Made by a program: the position numbers and the translations under genes. A model generated the notes under the pieces. It was given only the letters and a program-made list of their open reading frames with translations, was not told the origin of the DNA and did no database searches. This document shows positions 5,435-13,546 of a DNA stretch of 30,766 nt, piece by piece; positions within the stretch are counted from its first letter, which is position 1, and every line of letters starts with the position of its first letter. The DNA is from HGM04593 sp045646845 (GTDB taxonomy: Bacteria > Bacteroidota > Bacteroidia > Bacteroidales > Bacteroidaceae), in NCBI GenBank assembly GCA_045646845.1, contig JAZRLO010000012.1, positions 1-30,766 of the forward strand, written 5' to 3'.

Positions 5435-7663
5435 ATGGAAAACAAACTTAATTTCAAGGATGGCTTGTGGAGCAAAGAAATCAATGTAAGTGACTTTGTA
5501 CACGAGAACATCACTCCTTATGAGGGCGACGCCTCTTTCTTGGTTGGCCCTACAGAGAGAACTAAGAAAGTGTGGGATGTTTGCCTCAAGGCTCTTGAGG
5601 AGGAACGCGCCAACAACGGTGTACGTTCTTTGGACAACTCTACAGTTTCTACAATCACATCTCACAAGGCTGGTTACATCGACAAGGAGAACGAACTTAT
5701 CGTAGGTCTCCAGACAGACGAGCTTCTGAGACGTGCCATCAAGCCTTTCGGCGGTATCAAAGTTGTTGAGAAGGCTTGCCTCGAGAACGGTATCCCCGTT
5801 GACGAGAAGGTAAAGGATATCTTCTATCACTACCGTAAGACACACAATGACGGTGTGTTCGATGCATACACAGAGGAAATCCGTATGTATCGTTCTTTGG
5901 GCTTCCTTACCGGTCTGCCCGATAACTACGCACGTGGTCGTATAATCGGTGACTACCGTCGCCTTGCTCTTTACGGTGTTGACCGCCTTATTGAGGCAAA
6001 GAAGGCTGATATGAAGAAGTTGCTCAGCCCTATGACAGAGCATACAATCCGTCTTCGTGAGGAGGTTGCGGAGCAGATAAAGGCTCTCAACGAAATGAAG
6101 GTTATGGGTGAGTACTATGGTCTCGACCTCTCTCGTCCCGCAACAACTGCACAGGAGGCTGTACAGTGGACATACATGGCATATCTTGCTGCCGTTAAGG
6201 AGCAGGACGGTGCTGCGATGTCACTCGGTAACGTATCTTCATTCCTCGATATCTATATCCAGTACGATCTCGACCATGGCAACATCGACGAGACATTCGC
6301 ACAGGAGCTCATCGACCAGTTCGTAATCAAGTTGCGTATGGTACGTCACTTGCGTATGCAGTCATACAACGACCTCTTTGCCGGTGACCCGACATGGGTT
6401 ACAGAGGCTATCGGCGGTCGCTTCAACGATGGACGTACAAAGGTTACAAAGACCTCTTTCCGCTTCTTGCAGACACTTTACAACCTCGGTCCCTCACCAG
6501 AGCCCAACATGACTGTGCTGTGGAGCCCCGAACTTCCCGAAGGCTTCAAGGAGTACTGCGCAAAGGTATCTATCGATACATCTTCAATCCAGTACGAGAA
6601 CGATACTTTGATGCGTGAGGTTCGCGAGTGCGATGACTACGGTATCGCTTGCTGCGTATCTTACCAGGCTGTAGGCCGTCAGATCCAGTTCTTCGGTGCA
6701 CGTTGTAACTTCGCTAAGGCTCTGTTGCTTGCTATCAACGGCGGTCGTTGCGAGAATACAGGTACTGTAGTAGTTAAGGATATCCCTGTTCTTTCAGGTG
6801 ACGTTCTCGATTACGAAGAGGTTCTTGCAAACTACAAGAAGGTGCTCATTGAGATTGCACGCGTTTACAACGACTCAATGAACATCATCCACTACATGCA
6901 CGACAAGTACTACTATGAGAAGGCTCAGATGGCCCTTATCGATACAGATCCTTCAATCAACCTTGCTTATGGTGTTGCAGGTCTCTCTATCGCTATCGAC
7001 TCACTCTCAGCAATCAAGTACGGTAAGGTTACTGTAAAGCGCAACGAACTCGGTCTTACAGAGTCTTTCGACATAGAGAACGACTTCCCATGCTTCGGTA
7101 ACGATGATGACCGTGTTGACCACCTTGGTGTTGACTTGGTTTACTTCTTCAGTGAGGAACTCAAGAAGCACCCCGTTTACAAGAATGCGAAGCCGACATT
7201 GTCACTCCTTACCATCACATCTAACGTAATGTACGGTAAGAAGACAGGTGCTACACCTGACGGTCGTGCCAAGGGCGTTGCTTTCGCTCCCGGTGCCAAC
7301 CCAATGCACGGACGCGACAAGAACGGTGCCGTTGCATCACTCAGCTCAGTAGCGAAACTCCGTTACCGTGATTCACAGGACGGTATCAGCAACACATTCT
7401 CAATCATACCGAAGTCACTCGGTGTTGACAATGAGACACGTGTCGAGAACCTCGTTACTCTTATGGACGGTTACTTCACAAAGGGTGCACACCACCTGAA
7501 TGTGAATGTTCTGAACCGTGAGATGTTGATGGACGCAATGGAGCACCCCGAGAAGTATCCGCAGTTGACAATCCGCGTATCTGGTTATGCTGTGAACTTC
7601 ATCAAGCTGAGCCGTGAGCACCAGCTCGAGGTTATCTCACGTTCATTCCACGAGCGTATGTAA
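5435..7663 (+). CDS. pflB: Formate C-acetyltransferase (pyruvate formate-lyase)
   Basis: A 742-residue glycyl-radical enzyme: pyruvate plus CoA gives acetyl-CoA plus formate, in the cytoplasm under anaerobic conditions. The catalytic cysteine pair C406-C407 lies in 'GIACCVSYQAVGRQIQFFGAR'. The glycyl-radical loop is at the C-terminus, 'RVSGYAVNFIKLSREHQ', with G717 as the radical site. N-terminal PFL-like domain 'MYRSLGFLTGLPDNYARGRIIGDYRRLALYG' (151-181) is also typical. Length is close to the E. coli enzyme (760). Codon use is strongly biased, as for a highly expressed gene. The next gene encodes its activating enzyme, 68 bp downstream from its preferred start. Oxygen destroys the radical form, so this marks an anaerobic mixed-acid fermenter. 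Confidence 0.98.
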   Translation: MENKLNFKDGLWSKEINVSDFVHENITPYEGDASFLVGPTERTKKVWDVCLKALEEERANNGVRSLDNSTVSTITSHKAGYIDKENELIVGLQTDELLRRAIKPFGGIKVVEKACLENGIPVDEKVKDIFYHYRKTHNDGVFDAYTEEIRMYRSLGFLTGLPDNYARGRIIGDYRRLALYGVDRLIEAKKADMKKLLSPMTEHTIRLREEVAEQIKALNEMKVMGEYYGLDLSRPATTAQEAVQWTYMAYLAAVKEQDGAAMSLGNVSSFLDIYIQYDLDHGNIDETFAQELIDQFVIKLRMVRHLRMQSYNDLFAGDPTWVTEAIGGRFNDGRTKVTKTSFRFLQTLYNLGPSPEPNMTVLWSPELPEGFKEYCAKVSIDTSSIQYENDTLMREVRECDDYGIACCVSYQAVGRQIQFFGARCNFAKALLLAINGGRCENTGTVVVKDIPVLSGDVLDYEEVLANYKKVLIEIARVYNDSMNIIHYMHDKYYYEKAQMALIDTDPSINLAYGVAGLSIAIDSLSAIKYGKVTVKRNELGLTESFDIENDFPCFGNDDDRVDHLGVDLVYFFSEELKKHPVYKNAKPTLSLLTITSNVMYGKKTGATPDGRAKGVAFAPGANPMHGRDKNGAVASLSSVAKLRYRDSQDGISNTFSIIPKSLGVDNETRVENLVTLMDGYFTKGAHHLNVNVLNREMLMDAMEHPEKYPQLTIRVSGYAVNFIKLSREHQLEVISRSFHERM

Positions 7664-7683
7664 TAAATGACATAATGTTCAAT

Positions 7684-7718
7684 AAAAATAGGCTGGCTCG
7701 CAAGGTCGGCCTATTTTT
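7684..7718 (+). terminator. Hairpin between pflB and pflA (partial terminator or attenuator)
   Basis: Perfect 10-bp arms AAAAATAGGC (7684-7693) and GCCTATTTTT (7709-7718), with further possible pairs inside, ending in five T residues. It sits 20 bp after the pflB stop and 14 bp before the preferred pflA start. It could end part of the transcription, or protect the pflB 3' end, so that the activase is made in smaller amounts. Confidence 0.65.
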
Positions 7719-7731
7719 AACCTGTATAATC

Positions 7732-8463
7732 ATGAAAATAAGAGTACATTCATACGAATCCCTCGGCACTTTTGACGGTCCGGGTCTGCGCCTGGTGGTT
7801 TTTCTTCAGGGATGCAACTTCCGTTGTCTCTACTGCGCCAACCCTGACACTATTGATGCGAAGGGTGAAAGCAAGGAGACCGACATTGAGGAGATTGTGC
7901 GCATGGCAATGAATGAGAAGCCGTTCTTTGGCAAGCGCGGAGGTGTCACTTTCAGCGGCGGTGAGCCTACATTCCAGGCAAAGGCTCTTGTACCTCTGGT
8001 GAAGCGTCTCAAAGAGCAGGGTATTCACGTCTGCCTCGACACCAACGGCAGCATATGGAACAGCGATGTAGAGGAACTTCTTTCGCTTGTTGACCTTGTG
8101 ATGCTCGACATCAAACAATTTAATCCTGAGCGCCACACGGTGCTTACAGAGCGTCAGAACAAGCAGACTCTCGCAACGGCGAAGTGGTTGCAGGATAACG
8201 GTCATCCTTTCTGGCTCCGCTATGTTCTTGTGCAGGGCTACAGTGCCTTCGAGGAGGATATGCGTGCAATGGGCGAACATTTCAGGGACTATGACATGAT
8301 AAAGCGCGTTGAAGTGTTGCCTTACCACACTTTGGGTGCTCATAAATATGAGCCGTTAGGCATGGAGTACAAGCTCAAGGATGTAAAGGAGAATACTCCC
8401 GAACAGCTCGATGCTGCAAAGGCTATCTTTGACGAGTATTTCGATTGTGTCTATGTGAACTGA
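7732..8463 (+). CDS. pflA: Pyruvate formate-lyase activating enzyme (radical SAM)
   Basis: I choose the ATG at 7732 (MKIRVHSYESLGTFDGPGLR; 243 residues). The in-frame ATG at 7675 would add 19 residues encoded by the hairpin between the genes, with no family similarity. Radical SAM cluster: C28-x3-C32-x2-C35 in 'GCNFRCLYC', binding a [4Fe-4S] cluster, and 'FSGGEP' as the SAM-contact motif. Its job is to abstract a hydrogen from the PFL radical-site glycine (G717 of pflB) using SAM and an electron from flavodoxin or ferredoxin. Length matches the family (about 245). The gene follows pflB on the same strand and is closed by a strong terminator. Confidence 0.95.
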   Translation: MKIRVHSYESLGTFDGPGLRLVVFLQGCNFRCLYCANPDTIDAKGESKETDIEEIVRMAMNEKPFFGKRGGVTFSGGEPTFQAKALVPLVKRLKEQGIHVCLDTNGSIWNSDVEELLSLVDLVMLDIKQFNPERHTVLTERQNKQTLATAKWLQDNGHPFWLRYVLVQGYSAFEEDMRAMGEHFRDYDMIKRVEVLPYHTLGAHKYEPLGMEYKLKDVKENTPEQLDAAKAIFDEYFDCVYVN

Positions 8464-8474
8464 AACTCCCGCAC

Positions 8475-8528
8475 AACCTAAAAACAGAGGACAGCTCAAT
8501 TGAATGGGCTGTCCTCTGTTTTTAGGTT
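8475..8528. terminator. Bidirectional terminator between pflA and the DUF2147 gene
   Basis: A very long perfect hairpin: 21-bp arms from 8475 (AACCTAAAAACAGAGG...) to 8528 (...CCTCTGTTTTTAGGTT) around a 12-nt loop. Each arm has a run of five A or T, so it can work for pflA (plus) and for the convergent gene ending at 8538 (minus). Confidence 0.85.
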
Positions 8529-8537
8529 AAAACGGGT

Positions 8538-8993
8538 TTACTTTATTTTTGTCCAGTACACGGTTTTGCCTATACCCCAGATGTTTCCGTAGACTTTCAG
8601 CGTCTTTGCATCCTTGAACTCAATGTCCACATCGTATATTTTGCCACCTGTGGGGTCATAAATTTCAGCATCGGTCCACTCTTTGTCATCGGCATCATAT
8701 TTCAGACCCTTTATAAGTACAATCTTATCAACGTCAACGTTGCGGAGCTTCTTGTCGGGGTTCTTTACATCCTTGCGTTTGTTCCCGTTCTTGTCAAGCG
8801 GTTTCTCTACCCAGAAGACCTGTGCCGTGTATGTGCCGTTGCTGGCCTTGGTAATTCTGATTTTGCTCTTGCTGCCATCCTTTACACTGAGGTATTCACC
8901 AATAATGTTGTCACCCTTTGAGTTCATGTCCTGTGAAAATGCTGATACTGAAAACAGAACTGAAGCAATCAATGTGAAGATAATCTTTTTCAT
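8538..8993 (-). CDS. DUF2147 family exported protein
   Basis: A 151-residue protein with a clear signal peptide (MKKIIFTLIASVLFSVSAFS, cleavage near residue 20-21). The mature part has the DUF2147 pattern: 'IIGEYLSVKDGSKSKIRITK', 'NPDKKLRNVDVDKIVLIKGLKYD', 'W-DAEIYDPTGGKIYDVDIEF', and the closing 'LKVYGNIWGIGKTVYWTK'. DUF2147 proteins are small periplasmic beta-barrel-like proteins of unproven function. It is monocistronic, with its own promoter and a striking 11-bp inverted repeat at 9034-9070 just upstream, so expression is probably controlled. Family assignment is good; function is unknown. Confidence 0.85.
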   Translation of the reverse strand: MKKIIFTLIASVLFSVSAFSQDMNSKGDNIIGEYLSVKDGSKSKIRITKASNGTYTAQVFWVEKPLDKNGNKRKDVKNPDKKLRNVDVDKIVLIKGLKYDADDKEWTDAEIYDPTGGKIYDVDIEFKDAKTLKVYGNIWGIGKTVYWTKIK

Positions 8994-9022
8994 TTTGTAC
9001 TCTTTATTTAGTTAAAACAGTA

Positions 9023-9030
9023 CAAAAGTA
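9023..9030 (-). promoter_or_regulatory. Putative -7 box of the DUF2147 gene
   Basis: TACTTTTG on the minus strand matches TAnnTTTG, 30 bp before the start codon at 8993. No clear -33 TTTG is visible; the inverted repeat at 9034-9070 occupies that position. Confidence 0.55.
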
Positions 9031-9033
9031 TTT

Positions 9034-9070
9034 AATTATTGCACAGAAGTCTGCTGTTTGTGCAATAATT
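9034..9070. promoter_or_regulatory. 11-bp inverted repeat over the DUF2147 promoter
   Basis: AATTATTGCAC (9034-9044) and its exact complement GTGCAATAATT (9060-9070), separated by 15 bp. It starts 4 bp upstream of the -7 box and covers the -33 region. The length and spacing suit a regulator binding site with two half-sites. Confidence 0.5.
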
Positions 9071-9155
9071 TGTCCGCAATTGCAGATTTTTAAGTTTTCA
9101 CTGCATTTAAAATACTGGTCTTGGTGAAAATGTTCCTTCTTTTCAGCCTCCGGCT

Positions 9156-10421
9156 CTACTTTTCGTTTTCATCTGGCACATATTCATACCCCATTCGCCT
9201 GATTGCAGATATAATCTCATCCAGTGAATATCCCTTGCCTTGAACGTACACGGCACCCTCCGGCAGTTCCGCCTTCACAGCCGTTACTCCGTTGATTTCT
9301 GCAATTGCCTTTTCCACGTTGGCCTTGCAGTGGTTGCACATCATCCCCTTTATCAGGAATTTCTTTTCAGTGTGGCATTTACAGTTTTCGTCGCAACCGC
9401 AACCGCAGCCGTGTTTGCGGAATCGCAGAACGAAGGCTACTGCAAGCAGTATCACGAAGATGATGCTCGATGCTGTCTGCCACCATGGAGTTTCTGCATG
9501 TGAGCAGTGCGCGCAATGCTCTCCTGCTCCGGCAATACTGAACCATTCGGCCGGCAGCACGTAGTCAATGAACAGGCCGAATCCCATAGCTCCTGCAATA
9601 ATGGTCAGCAGGTATATGACTAAGGTCTTCTTTCCGAGTACCTTGTTTATCACAAGGATGGCCGCCATGTTGGTGGCTGGTCCTGCCATCAGCAATACAA
9701 GTGCAGCCCCTGGTGACAGGCCTTTGAGCATGAGTGCGGCCGCAATGGGGATTGAACCTGTTGCGCACAGGTACATAGGGATGGAAATAAGCAATACGAC
9801 AATCATGTTAAGCAGTGGGGAACTGATTGTGCCCGTGAAGAAATCATCGGGTACGGCTATGGTTATTATGGCCGCTATAATAAGGCCTATGACAATCCAT
9901 TTGCCTATATCCTGCAACATCTCTATAAAGCCGTAGTGCAGTGTATCCAAGCATCTTTTCAAAAAACTCTTCTTTTTCTCCGCATTACCTTCTCTTTCAA
10001 TGTTGCATGCTGTGTTGTCGTCGCACAGGCGGTTTACTGCAAATCCTCCTGCAATGGCGGTGATAAGTGCTACGAGCGGGCGCATTATGGCAAACGGAAT
10101 GCTCAGGAGTGATGCTGTGGCGAATATGGAATCAACTCCTGTCTGCGGCGTAGCTATAAGGAACGATACGGTAGCTCCTTTTGATGCGCCTTCATTACGT
10201 ATTGATGCAGCAGTGGGGATTACACCGCATGAACACAGGGGCAGCGGTATGCCTAACATGGCGGCCCACATCACCGAACGTAAATTGTTGCCGGATAGTT
10301 TGTCTGCATATATCCTGCGCGGAACAAATTCATGCAGAATACCTGCTATAAGAAAACCGAACAGAAGATAAGGGGTCATTTCGTTCAGCAGTTCAACAAG
10401 AGGATGAATATATTCTTTCAT
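9156..10421 (-). CDS. SO_0444-type Cu/Zn efflux permease with C-terminal HMA domain
   Basis: A 421-residue inner-membrane permease of the DUF318/SO_0444 family, linked to copper and zinc export. About eight membrane segments lie in two halves (~15-130 and ~165-335). Each half has a conserved Cys/Pro motif: 'GIPLPLCSCGVIPTAAS' (C63, C65) and 'IPMYLCATGSIPIAAA' (C219). Between the permease and the C-terminus are metal-ligand-rich stretches: 'EHCAHCSHAE' (301-310) and 'HGCGCGCDENCKCH' (337-350). Residues 355-415 are a heavy-metal-associated domain with C362-x2-C365 ('MMCNHC'). It is a single gene; its promoter carries a palindrome over the likely transcription start, as expected for a metal-responsive repressor. 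Confidence 0.9.
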   Translation of the reverse strand: MKEYIHPLVELLNEMTPYLLFGFLIAGILHEFVPRRIYADKLSGNNLRSVMWAAMLGIPLPLCSCGVIPTAASIRNEGASKGATVSFLIATPQTGVDSIFATASLLSIPFAIMRPLVALITAIAGGFAVNRLCDDNTACNIEREGNAEKKKSFLKRCLDTLHYGFIEMLQDIGKWIVIGLIIAAIITIAVPDDFFTGTISSPLLNMIVVLLISIPMYLCATGSIPIAAALMLKGLSPGAALVLLMAGPATNMAAILVINKVLGKKTLVIYLLTIIAGAMGFGLFIDYVLPAEWFSIAGAGEHCAHCSHAETPWWQTASSIIFVILLAVAFVLRFRKHGCGCGCDENCKCHTEKKFLIKGMMCNHCKANVEKAIAEINGVTAVKAELPEGAVYVQGKGYSLDEIISAIRRMGYEYVPDENEK

Positions 10422-10442
10422 ATGGTTATATATCTGAAAAAT

Positions 10443-10468
10443 GCATCACAGTCCATGGATTGTGATGC
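10443..10468. promoter_or_regulatory. 26-bp palindromic operator of the metal-efflux gene
   Basis: GCATCACA-N10-TGTGATGC. The inner 10 bases also pair around CCATGG, with only one G-T mismatch, so the whole 26 bp is a near-perfect dyad. It abuts the -7 box (10468-10475) and covers the expected transcription start, 22 bp before the start codon. It could be a repressor site (ArsR, CopY or MerR-like proteins bind such dyads), or a 5'-UTR hairpin. Confidence 0.6.
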
Positions 10469-10475
10469 AAAGATA
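10468..10475 (-). promoter_or_regulatory. Putative -7 box of the metal-efflux gene
   Basis: TATCTTTG on the minus strand, matching TAnnTTTG, 47 bp before the start codon. Its downstream end overlaps the palindrome by one base. A TTTG at -33 is not evident. Confidence 0.55.
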
Positions 10476-10528
10476 AGGGATTTCGTGTAGAATCTCTTTA
10501 GTCATTTGTCATTAATGGAGTCCTCTTT

Positions 10529-11830
10529 CTATCTTTTTTTGTTATTCTCCACTATCTGCAGGTTGACGACAGCCTGTTCGTCACCCATCTGTGAAGCCTC
10601 CCGGAATGCCTGTTCAGCCGCGTGTCTGCGGTGCCGGCGGTATTCTATGACCCCTTCGAGGTTCAGCACCCTCGGGTCGTTCCTGTACTGCTTCAGCTCT
10701 TCCATAATTCTGTTGTAGTCGGGCGAGGGGTCGTTGGCAAGCCGGTCTATTATTTCGTTCAGTGCCATTGCTGTGCTGTCCGTGCCGTTGCTGTAGTATA
10801 TTCCGGTGCAACAGGCAACGCGGTGCGCCGGAAAGTGTTTCTTCAGAAGCGCTCCGTACAGCTCTCCGTGCCTGTAACGCTTGAGAATCTGTTCCCTCTT
10901 CTGTACATCCGGTTCATTGGCAAGTCTCTCCACGAGCCTTTCACCATCATCGGGGTCGATATCCATAATGTTGTCGTAAATCATATTCCAGTTTTCTCCC
11001 CCGTCTGCAACCTCGAATATGGAATCGGGTATGCTGTGGTGTTTGCGGACATGTTCGCGCATGGCGATGGCCCTTGCACGTCCCAGCCCGGCCGAATTCT
11101 TTTCCGAGCTGTCGGGAGAAGTGTATCCGACAAGCTGTATCGATTCCAGTCTTGTGCTGCTGTCTGCAAGAACTTCGTCAATGAGAAGCATCAGCTCCTC
11201 TATGTTCATGGCGTTGTCGAGGTTTTCCGGGTTGAGCTTGTCGCTGTTGGTGGTGTATCTTACAATGTGCGGTGTCATTCCTGCCTCCGTCACATTCCCG
11301 CTCGTCAACGGCGTGTAGTGTCTGATGCTCTTCAAATAGGGATATTCTTCGGAGAGAACGTCGGCATAGCTGCATTGCTCCTTTACCCTGTGACAGCTTA
11401 ATGGAGGTGCTTCGGGTAGGCATATGGCAACCGTATCGCAAAAAAAGTCCGTCTCCTTGAGGTTGCTGTATTCGCAGTAGGTTACGGCATAGACAGTGTC
11501 GCTGACTGCCTCTTCGGGTACGACAAGAGTGCAACAGTGCTTCCCATTCTCCGTGAGTGCCGGCAACGAACCGTATCTTCTTTCATACTTCTTGCTGTAC
11601 CTCTTGCCCTGAATGTGCCGTGTCGCGGAACTTACGCATGTGTCGGGAGTGCAGATATGTGTTACTACCACCATGCCGTTCCTGCTTCCCATCTTGGGAG
11701 TGTCATAGTCGAGAGTGAAATGCCAGCAACTGTCCTTGTGGGTGACATCGTAACTTTCAGGTGTCATCTGCGCCGTAGCTGCGATGGCGAGTGAGGCGAA
11801 CAATGCGCCAATAGATAGTCTTCGTTTCAT
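10529..11830 (-). CDS. Exported OmpA-like domain protein
   Basis: A 433-residue protein with a signal peptide (MKRRLSIGALFASLAIAATA). The region ~190-275 looks like an OmpA-like peptidoglycan-associated domain: 'RYTTNSDKLNPE' as the first strand and 'IQLVGYTSPDSSEKNSAGLG' followed by 'RARAIAMREHV' (231-261) as the characteristic helix-strand motif. The N-terminal part is Cys-rich (C35, C60, C65, C99, C100, C119, C131, C137, C146, C153), suggesting disulfides in the periplasm or on the surface. The C-terminus (~360-430) is helical and TPR-like ('RNDPRVLNLEGVIEYRRHR'). It is the last gene of the long minus-strand run, 53 bp after the HAD gene. Function is not known beyond probable cell-wall association. 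Confidence 0.65.
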   Translation of the reverse strand: MKRRLSIGALFASLAIAATAQMTPESYDVTHKDSCWHFTLDYDTPKMGSRNGMVVVTHICTPDTCVSSATRHIQGKRYSKKYERRYGSLPALTENGKHCCTLVVPEEAVSDTVYAVTYCEYSNLKETDFFCDTVAICLPEAPPLSCHRVKEQCSYADVLSEEYPYLKSIRHYTPLTSGNVTEAGMTPHIVRYTTNSDKLNPENLDNAMNIEELMLLIDEVLADSSTRLESIQLVGYTSPDSSEKNSAGLGRARAIAMREHVRKHHSIPDSIFEVADGGENWNMIYDNIMDIDPDDGERLVERLANEPDVQKREQILKRYRHGELYGALLKKHFPAHRVACCTGIYYSNGTDSTAMALNEIIDRLANDPSPDYNRIMEELKQYRNDPRVLNLEGVIEYRRHRRHAAEQAFREASQMGDEQAVVNLQIVENNKKR

Positions 11831-11883
11831 AAAGGTTCATTTTATCAGTTCCTCTATAAAACGTATGCGGCATCGTTATGGTT

Positions 11884-12606
11884 TTATTCAGCGGTCACCA
11901 TTTCCGCTATTGTCCCGGGCAAATGTTCTATGGTATCTATTATGGCTGTCGGCTCATGGCCTTCCATTACAGGTTCCTCTTCCCAGCAGAGATTCTTCAG
12001 CCATACGGTCCTGCACCCCAATGAAGCCGCCGGGTATATGTCTTTTCTGTACGAGTCACCAATAACAACCGTTCTGCAGGGGCTTGTGCTCAAGGCTTCG
12101 ACACCGAGCGCAAAAAGTGCGGGATCTGGTTTGCGTATCCCTACAACGGATGATTCTATGATGCTTCTGAAAAGTTGTGAAAGTTTGAACTCTTTCAGTA
12201 CAACAGGCATGTTGCCGTAGAAATTGGTTACAAGGACCATGGGGTATGCGGTTGCCAACTGCTCAATGACGGGACGCGCGGTTTCAATGGTGTCGAGAAC
12301 TCTGCTGTAGCATGCCTCGGCGATTTCTTCTTCCTTCCCGGCTTGCATGTCAATGCCTTTTCCGCGCAGGAACCCGGCCTGTATCGCCATCTTCTTTTTG
12401 AGAAGGGTACGGAACGTGTCGGTGGGTTCTATGATGGGGCTTTTTGCAAGTGAACGTTCGCCATGCACGTATGCTTCACGGTAAAGCTCTTTTTCAACAG
12501 GAATTCCTGCGTTGCGGTATTCCTGCCATATGAGTTCGCCCCAATGGATTCCATTGGTGTCTATGGTTCCTCCGTAGTCGAATATGATACCTTCAATTGA
12601 ACTCAT
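11884..12606 (-). CDS. HAD-family phosphatase
   Basis: A 240-residue HAD hydrolase. Motif I is 'IIFDYGGTIDT' with nucleophile D10; the usual second Asp is Gly12, as in YihX-type enzymes ('DLGN'). Motif II is T in 'MVLVTNFYGN', motif III K in 'GIRKPDPALF', and motif IV 'VVIGDSYRKDI'. A helical cap lies between motifs I and II. Its start overlaps the CDP-alcohol phosphotransferase gene by 14 bp, so translation is coupled. In this context it probably removes a phosphate from the product of the preceding enzymes (for example, a phosphatidyl-polyol phosphate) or makes a precursor. That role is inference; the fold is firm. Confidence 0.85.
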   Translation of the reverse strand: MSSIEGIIFDYGGTIDTNGIHWGELIWQEYRNAGIPVEKELYREAYVHGERSLAKSPIIEPTDTFRTLLKKKMAIQAGFLRGKGIDMQAGKEEEIAEACYSRVLDTIETARPVIEQLATAYPMVLVTNFYGNMPVVLKEFKLSQLFRSIIESSVVGIRKPDPALFALGVEALSTSPCRTVVIGDSYRKDIYPAASLGCRTVWLKNLCWEEEPVMEGHEPTAIIDTIEHLPGTIAEMVTAE

Positions 12607-13546
12607 ATCCCGATTCTATTTTTTCTGTCAGACGTTTGCAAAGTGTCTCGTGCCTGTGCTGCATGTATATGAAGAGTGCCATGAGCACTACAAGCTCGAA
12701 AATAAGGTACATCCACAACTCTCCTGTTAGCATTGCGAACGCGAGCATTATAGCACGCGAGTTGAACGTGAGTATATTGGTGTATTTCATCAGCGGAAGG
12801 CTTCCTTTTCGGAACTCTTCACGTAGGCTTGCGGGAATCTCCGTGCCGTAACGTGCGTGTACAGTTCTTATGAATTTCTGGAAACGCGGCGACATGCGCT
12901 CCTGATTGCTTACGTAAGCAACATATGCGTTGAGGAAGAGTTTCCAGAAGAAGTTCCCCTTCCATGGCGTGGCGTCATACTCCTTCTTCTGCTGTACGGA
13001 ATTGTGGAATTCGTTGCCGTTCTTCTCGTTTGAGAAGTAAAGGTGTATGTTGCGGTAGTAGTCGGCAAGCTGGCATTGTGAACCGTGTACCCAGAATCCG
13101 CAGAACGATACGAGTATCCATATCAGAACTCCCCATTCATATTCAGGTGCAAACGGTATCGGCCGGAATGTCTCTCTTGCCGCAATGGCAAAGTATATGC
13201 AGAAGAACCAGCAGTCACCGGCAAAACCGTCGAGTATTCTGCCCCAGCGCGTCTTCTGTCCGGTGATGCGCGCAAGCTGCCCGTCCGTGCTGTCATACAG
13301 GTTCGCCCACAGCAAAAGCAGTATTCCAATCACATTCCAACGCAAGTTTTCCTGCAGGAAACAGATACCTGCTCCTATTCCCAGGAAAATGGATATTATG
13401 GTAATGACGTTGGGGTGTATTCCGCGGTTGCGGAAGAAAATGGCGCAACGGAACCCGAGCGGCCTATAGACCCACATGTCCAGGAACTCTTCGGTGTCGG
13501 TCGATTTTATCGATGCAAAGTATAATTTCTTGTCCTCCTCTTTCAT
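12593..13546 (-). CDS. CDP-alcohol phosphotransferase (CDP-alcohol phosphatidyltransferase family)
   Basis: A 317-residue membrane protein. Signature 'DGQLARITGQKTRWGRILDG' begins at D88 and is followed by F-A-G-D. It matches DG-x2-AR-x8-G-x3-D, but the final Asp is one residue later (D111) than the usual D-x3-D. Conserved N-terminal 'HPNVITIISI' (44-53) precedes it. About six membrane segments are visible. Such enzymes transfer a phospho-alcohol between a CDP-activated donor and an acceptor (phosphatidylinositol phosphate, archaetidyl or di-inositol-phosphate type reactions). The start overlaps the ATP-grasp gene by 4 bp (ATGA). With a sugar/polyol nucleotidyltransferase two genes upstream and a phosphatase directly downstream, it most likely builds a polyol phosphodiester, perhaps a lipid. 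The substrate is not determined by sequence. Confidence 0.85.
   Translation of the reverse strand: MKEEDKKLYFASIKSTDTEEFLDMWVYRPLGFRCAIFFRNRGIHPNVITIISIFLGIGAGICFLQENLRWNVIGILLLLWANLYDSTDGQLARITGQKTRWGRILDGFAGDCWFFCIYFAIAARETFRPIPFAPEYEWGVLIWILVSFCGFWVHGSQCQLADYYRNIHLYFSNEKNGNEFHNSVQQKKEYDATPWKGNFFWKLFLNAYVAYVSNQERMSPRFQKFIRTVHARYGTEIPASLREEFRKGSLPLMKYTNILTFNSRAIMLAFAMLTGELWMYLIFELVVLMALFIYMQHRHETLCKRLTEKIESGYEFN

Noticed and set aside
5297..6043. 248-codon minus-strand frame opposite the pflB start
   Set aside because: Overlaps pflB and its promoter; an effect of biased codon use in pflB.
7750..8343. 197-codon minus-strand frame opposite pflA
   Set aside because: Fully covered by pflA, which has all radical SAM motifs.
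4359..10421. One operon from the phosphodiesterase to pflA
   Set aside because: pflB has its own promoter-like box after a 272-bp gap, and its neighbours on the right are convergent behind a strong terminator.
12565..12577. HAD motif I with Gly in place of the second Asp as evidence of an inactive enzyme
   Set aside because: Active HAD phosphatases of the YihX type also have Gly at this position, and the other three motifs are intact.
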